From Thalassiosira profunda (lineage: Eukaryota > Bacillariophyta > Thalassiosirophyceae > Thalassiosirales > Thalassiosiraceae), in NCBI GenBank assembly GCA_036939355.1, contig JALLAP010000219.1, positions 1 to 16,023 on the forward strand: a stretch of DNA of 16,023 bases, read 5' to 3'. Within the stretch, counting starts at the first letter, position 1, and each line of letters opens with the position of its first letter. A program made the translations under genes and the position numbers. The notes beneath the pieces were generated by a model that had not been told where the DNA came from, did not search any database, and saw only the letters and a list, made by a program, of their open reading frames with translations. Below, piece after piece: positions 15,399-16,023 of the stretch.

Positions 15399-15647
15399 TG
15401 TCGCCCGCCCGAGGAAATTGTGGCAACCGCAGGGCAACCGCGCGCGCCGCCGGCATCGGCATTGGCCTTGGCATCGAGGAAGGTTTCTGTGCTGACGCGA
15501 GGAAGCCGACGGACAAGCAACACGTCGTGCTTCGCTAGAGGGAAGGTGCGAAGCGACACAAAGAATCTGACAGCCACAAAACTGCTTGCTTTGCAAAAAC
15601 ACAACCCCCAACACCCCAAGCAACAACAACGCTCCATCGCAACAACC
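15399..15647. promoter_or_regulatory. Divergent promoter of Mpv17-like and KTI12 genes
   Basis: 249 bases between the two starts. The end next to KTI12 (about 15592-15647) is rich in CA and CAA (for example CAACAACAAC) and short of G, as is common for an unstructured 5' leader. No TATA box or further gene is seen. Confidence 0.5.
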
Positions 15648-16023
15648 ATGCCGTCCCTCGTCCTCACCGGGCACCCCTGCGCGGGCAAAACGGCCTTCGC
15701 CCGCCTCCTCGCGGCCCGCGCCCTCCTTCATCCCTCCGGCGCCGTCTCTCGCGTCGCTCACATCACCGACGCCGCCGCGTGCCCCGACCGATCGAAGGCC
15801 GAGTGTTACGCCGACTCGGCCGCCGAGAAAACGACCCGGGCGGCGCTCAAGGCCGCATTCGACCGGGCCGTGGTGGCCGGGAGCAATGAAAAGGGGGGTG
15901 GGAGCACGCTGGTGATATTGGATTCGCTCAATTACATCAAGGGGTACCGGTACGAGCTGTATTGCATCTCGAAGGCCGCGGGGGAACGGCACGGCGTGGT
16001 GTGGATCGCCGGGGGCGACGAGG
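15648..16023 (+). CDS. KTI12: KTI12-like P-loop protein (5' part, runs off the window)
   Basis: The ATG at 15648 (context caaccATGC) opens 125 codons to the right edge. Residues 8-15 are GHPCAGKT, a Walker A loop directly after the start, as in KTI12 and the related kinase PSTK. Residues 87-106 include LVILDSLNYIKGYRYELYC, the diagnostic KTI12 motif that contains the Walker B aspartate. KTI12 is a partner of the Elongator complex and acts in tRNA wobble-uridine modification. The acidic and C-terminal parts are outside the window. Codons are strongly GC-rich (many GCC, GGC, CTC), more so than in neighbouring genes. Confidence 0.93.
   Translation, partial: MPSLVLTGHPCAGKTAFARLLAARALLHPSGAVSRVAHITDAAACPDRSKAECYADSAAEKTTRAALKAAFDRAVVAGSNEKGGGSTLVILDSLNYIKGYRYELYCISKAAGERHGVVWIAGGDE

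Noticed and set aside
15399..15992. Upstream extension of the Mpv17 frame to 539 residues
   Set aside because: It is antisense to the KTI12 start; the ATG at 15398 begins a good targeting presequence.
1..16023. CRISPR array, prophage or insertion sequence
   Set aside because: No spaced direct repeats, transposase or integrase signature; the window is intron-bearing eukaryotic DNA.

Overview
The window looks like a compact nuclear segment from a photosynthetic eukaryote with a red-lineage secondary plastid, probably a stramenopile alga (diatom, pelagophyte or similar). I see short GT-AG introns (68-169 nt), good ATG contexts and no bacterial operon layout. Two proteins (GGCT-like and Mpv17-like) start with a signal-peptide-like stretch followed by a phenylalanine at the predicted cleavage point, as in ASAFAP-type bipartite plastid presequences. 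The species is not determined.

Eleven genes are supported. From the left: the proline-rich end of a + strand gene (1-185); a - strand linker-histone-like protein with two H15 winged helices, a C2HC finger and a PDZ domain (306-1802); a - strand charged nuclear-type protein with a small Cys4 motif (1979-3043); a large + strand two-exon protein with a disordered acidic N-terminus, a 32-cysteine block and two HNH-like blocks (3366-7137); a - strand two-exon PDZ protein whose end overlaps the end of the previous gene (7061-7708); a - strand opine dehydrogenase (8325-9734); a + strand three-exon DMT/EamA transporter (10159-11482); a - strand NMT1/THI5-like solute-binding protein carrying an apparent one-base frameshift (11571-12923); a + strand GGCT-like protein (13277-14275); a - strand Mpv17/PMP22 protein (14373-15398); and the + strand N-terminus of KTI12 (15648 onward).

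Genes mostly alternate in strand, giving four divergent promoters (3044-3365, 9735-10158, 12924-13276, 15399-15647) and four tail-to-tail ends, one with a 77-base coding overlap. The genes do not form one pathway. They are a mix of chromatin/nuclear-type proteins on the left and metabolic, transport and plastid/membrane proteins on the right. The opine dehydrogenase and the solute-binding protein belong to families best known from bacteria (the first also from invertebrates), and both now carry introns.

The most unusual signals are in the introns. All six are phase 0. Three introns in unrelated genes (opine dehydrogenase, DMT transporter, solute-binding protein) share short sequence blocks: TTGCAAT elements, CTCACAAC 22-30 nt before the acceptor, and in two of them an identical 16-mer. 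One also has a 30-nt perfect palindrome next to its donor. This may point to a family of related (introner-like) introns. The two novel domain fusions (H15-H15-C2HC-PDZ and Cys-rich-HNH-HNH) are the other items worth attention.
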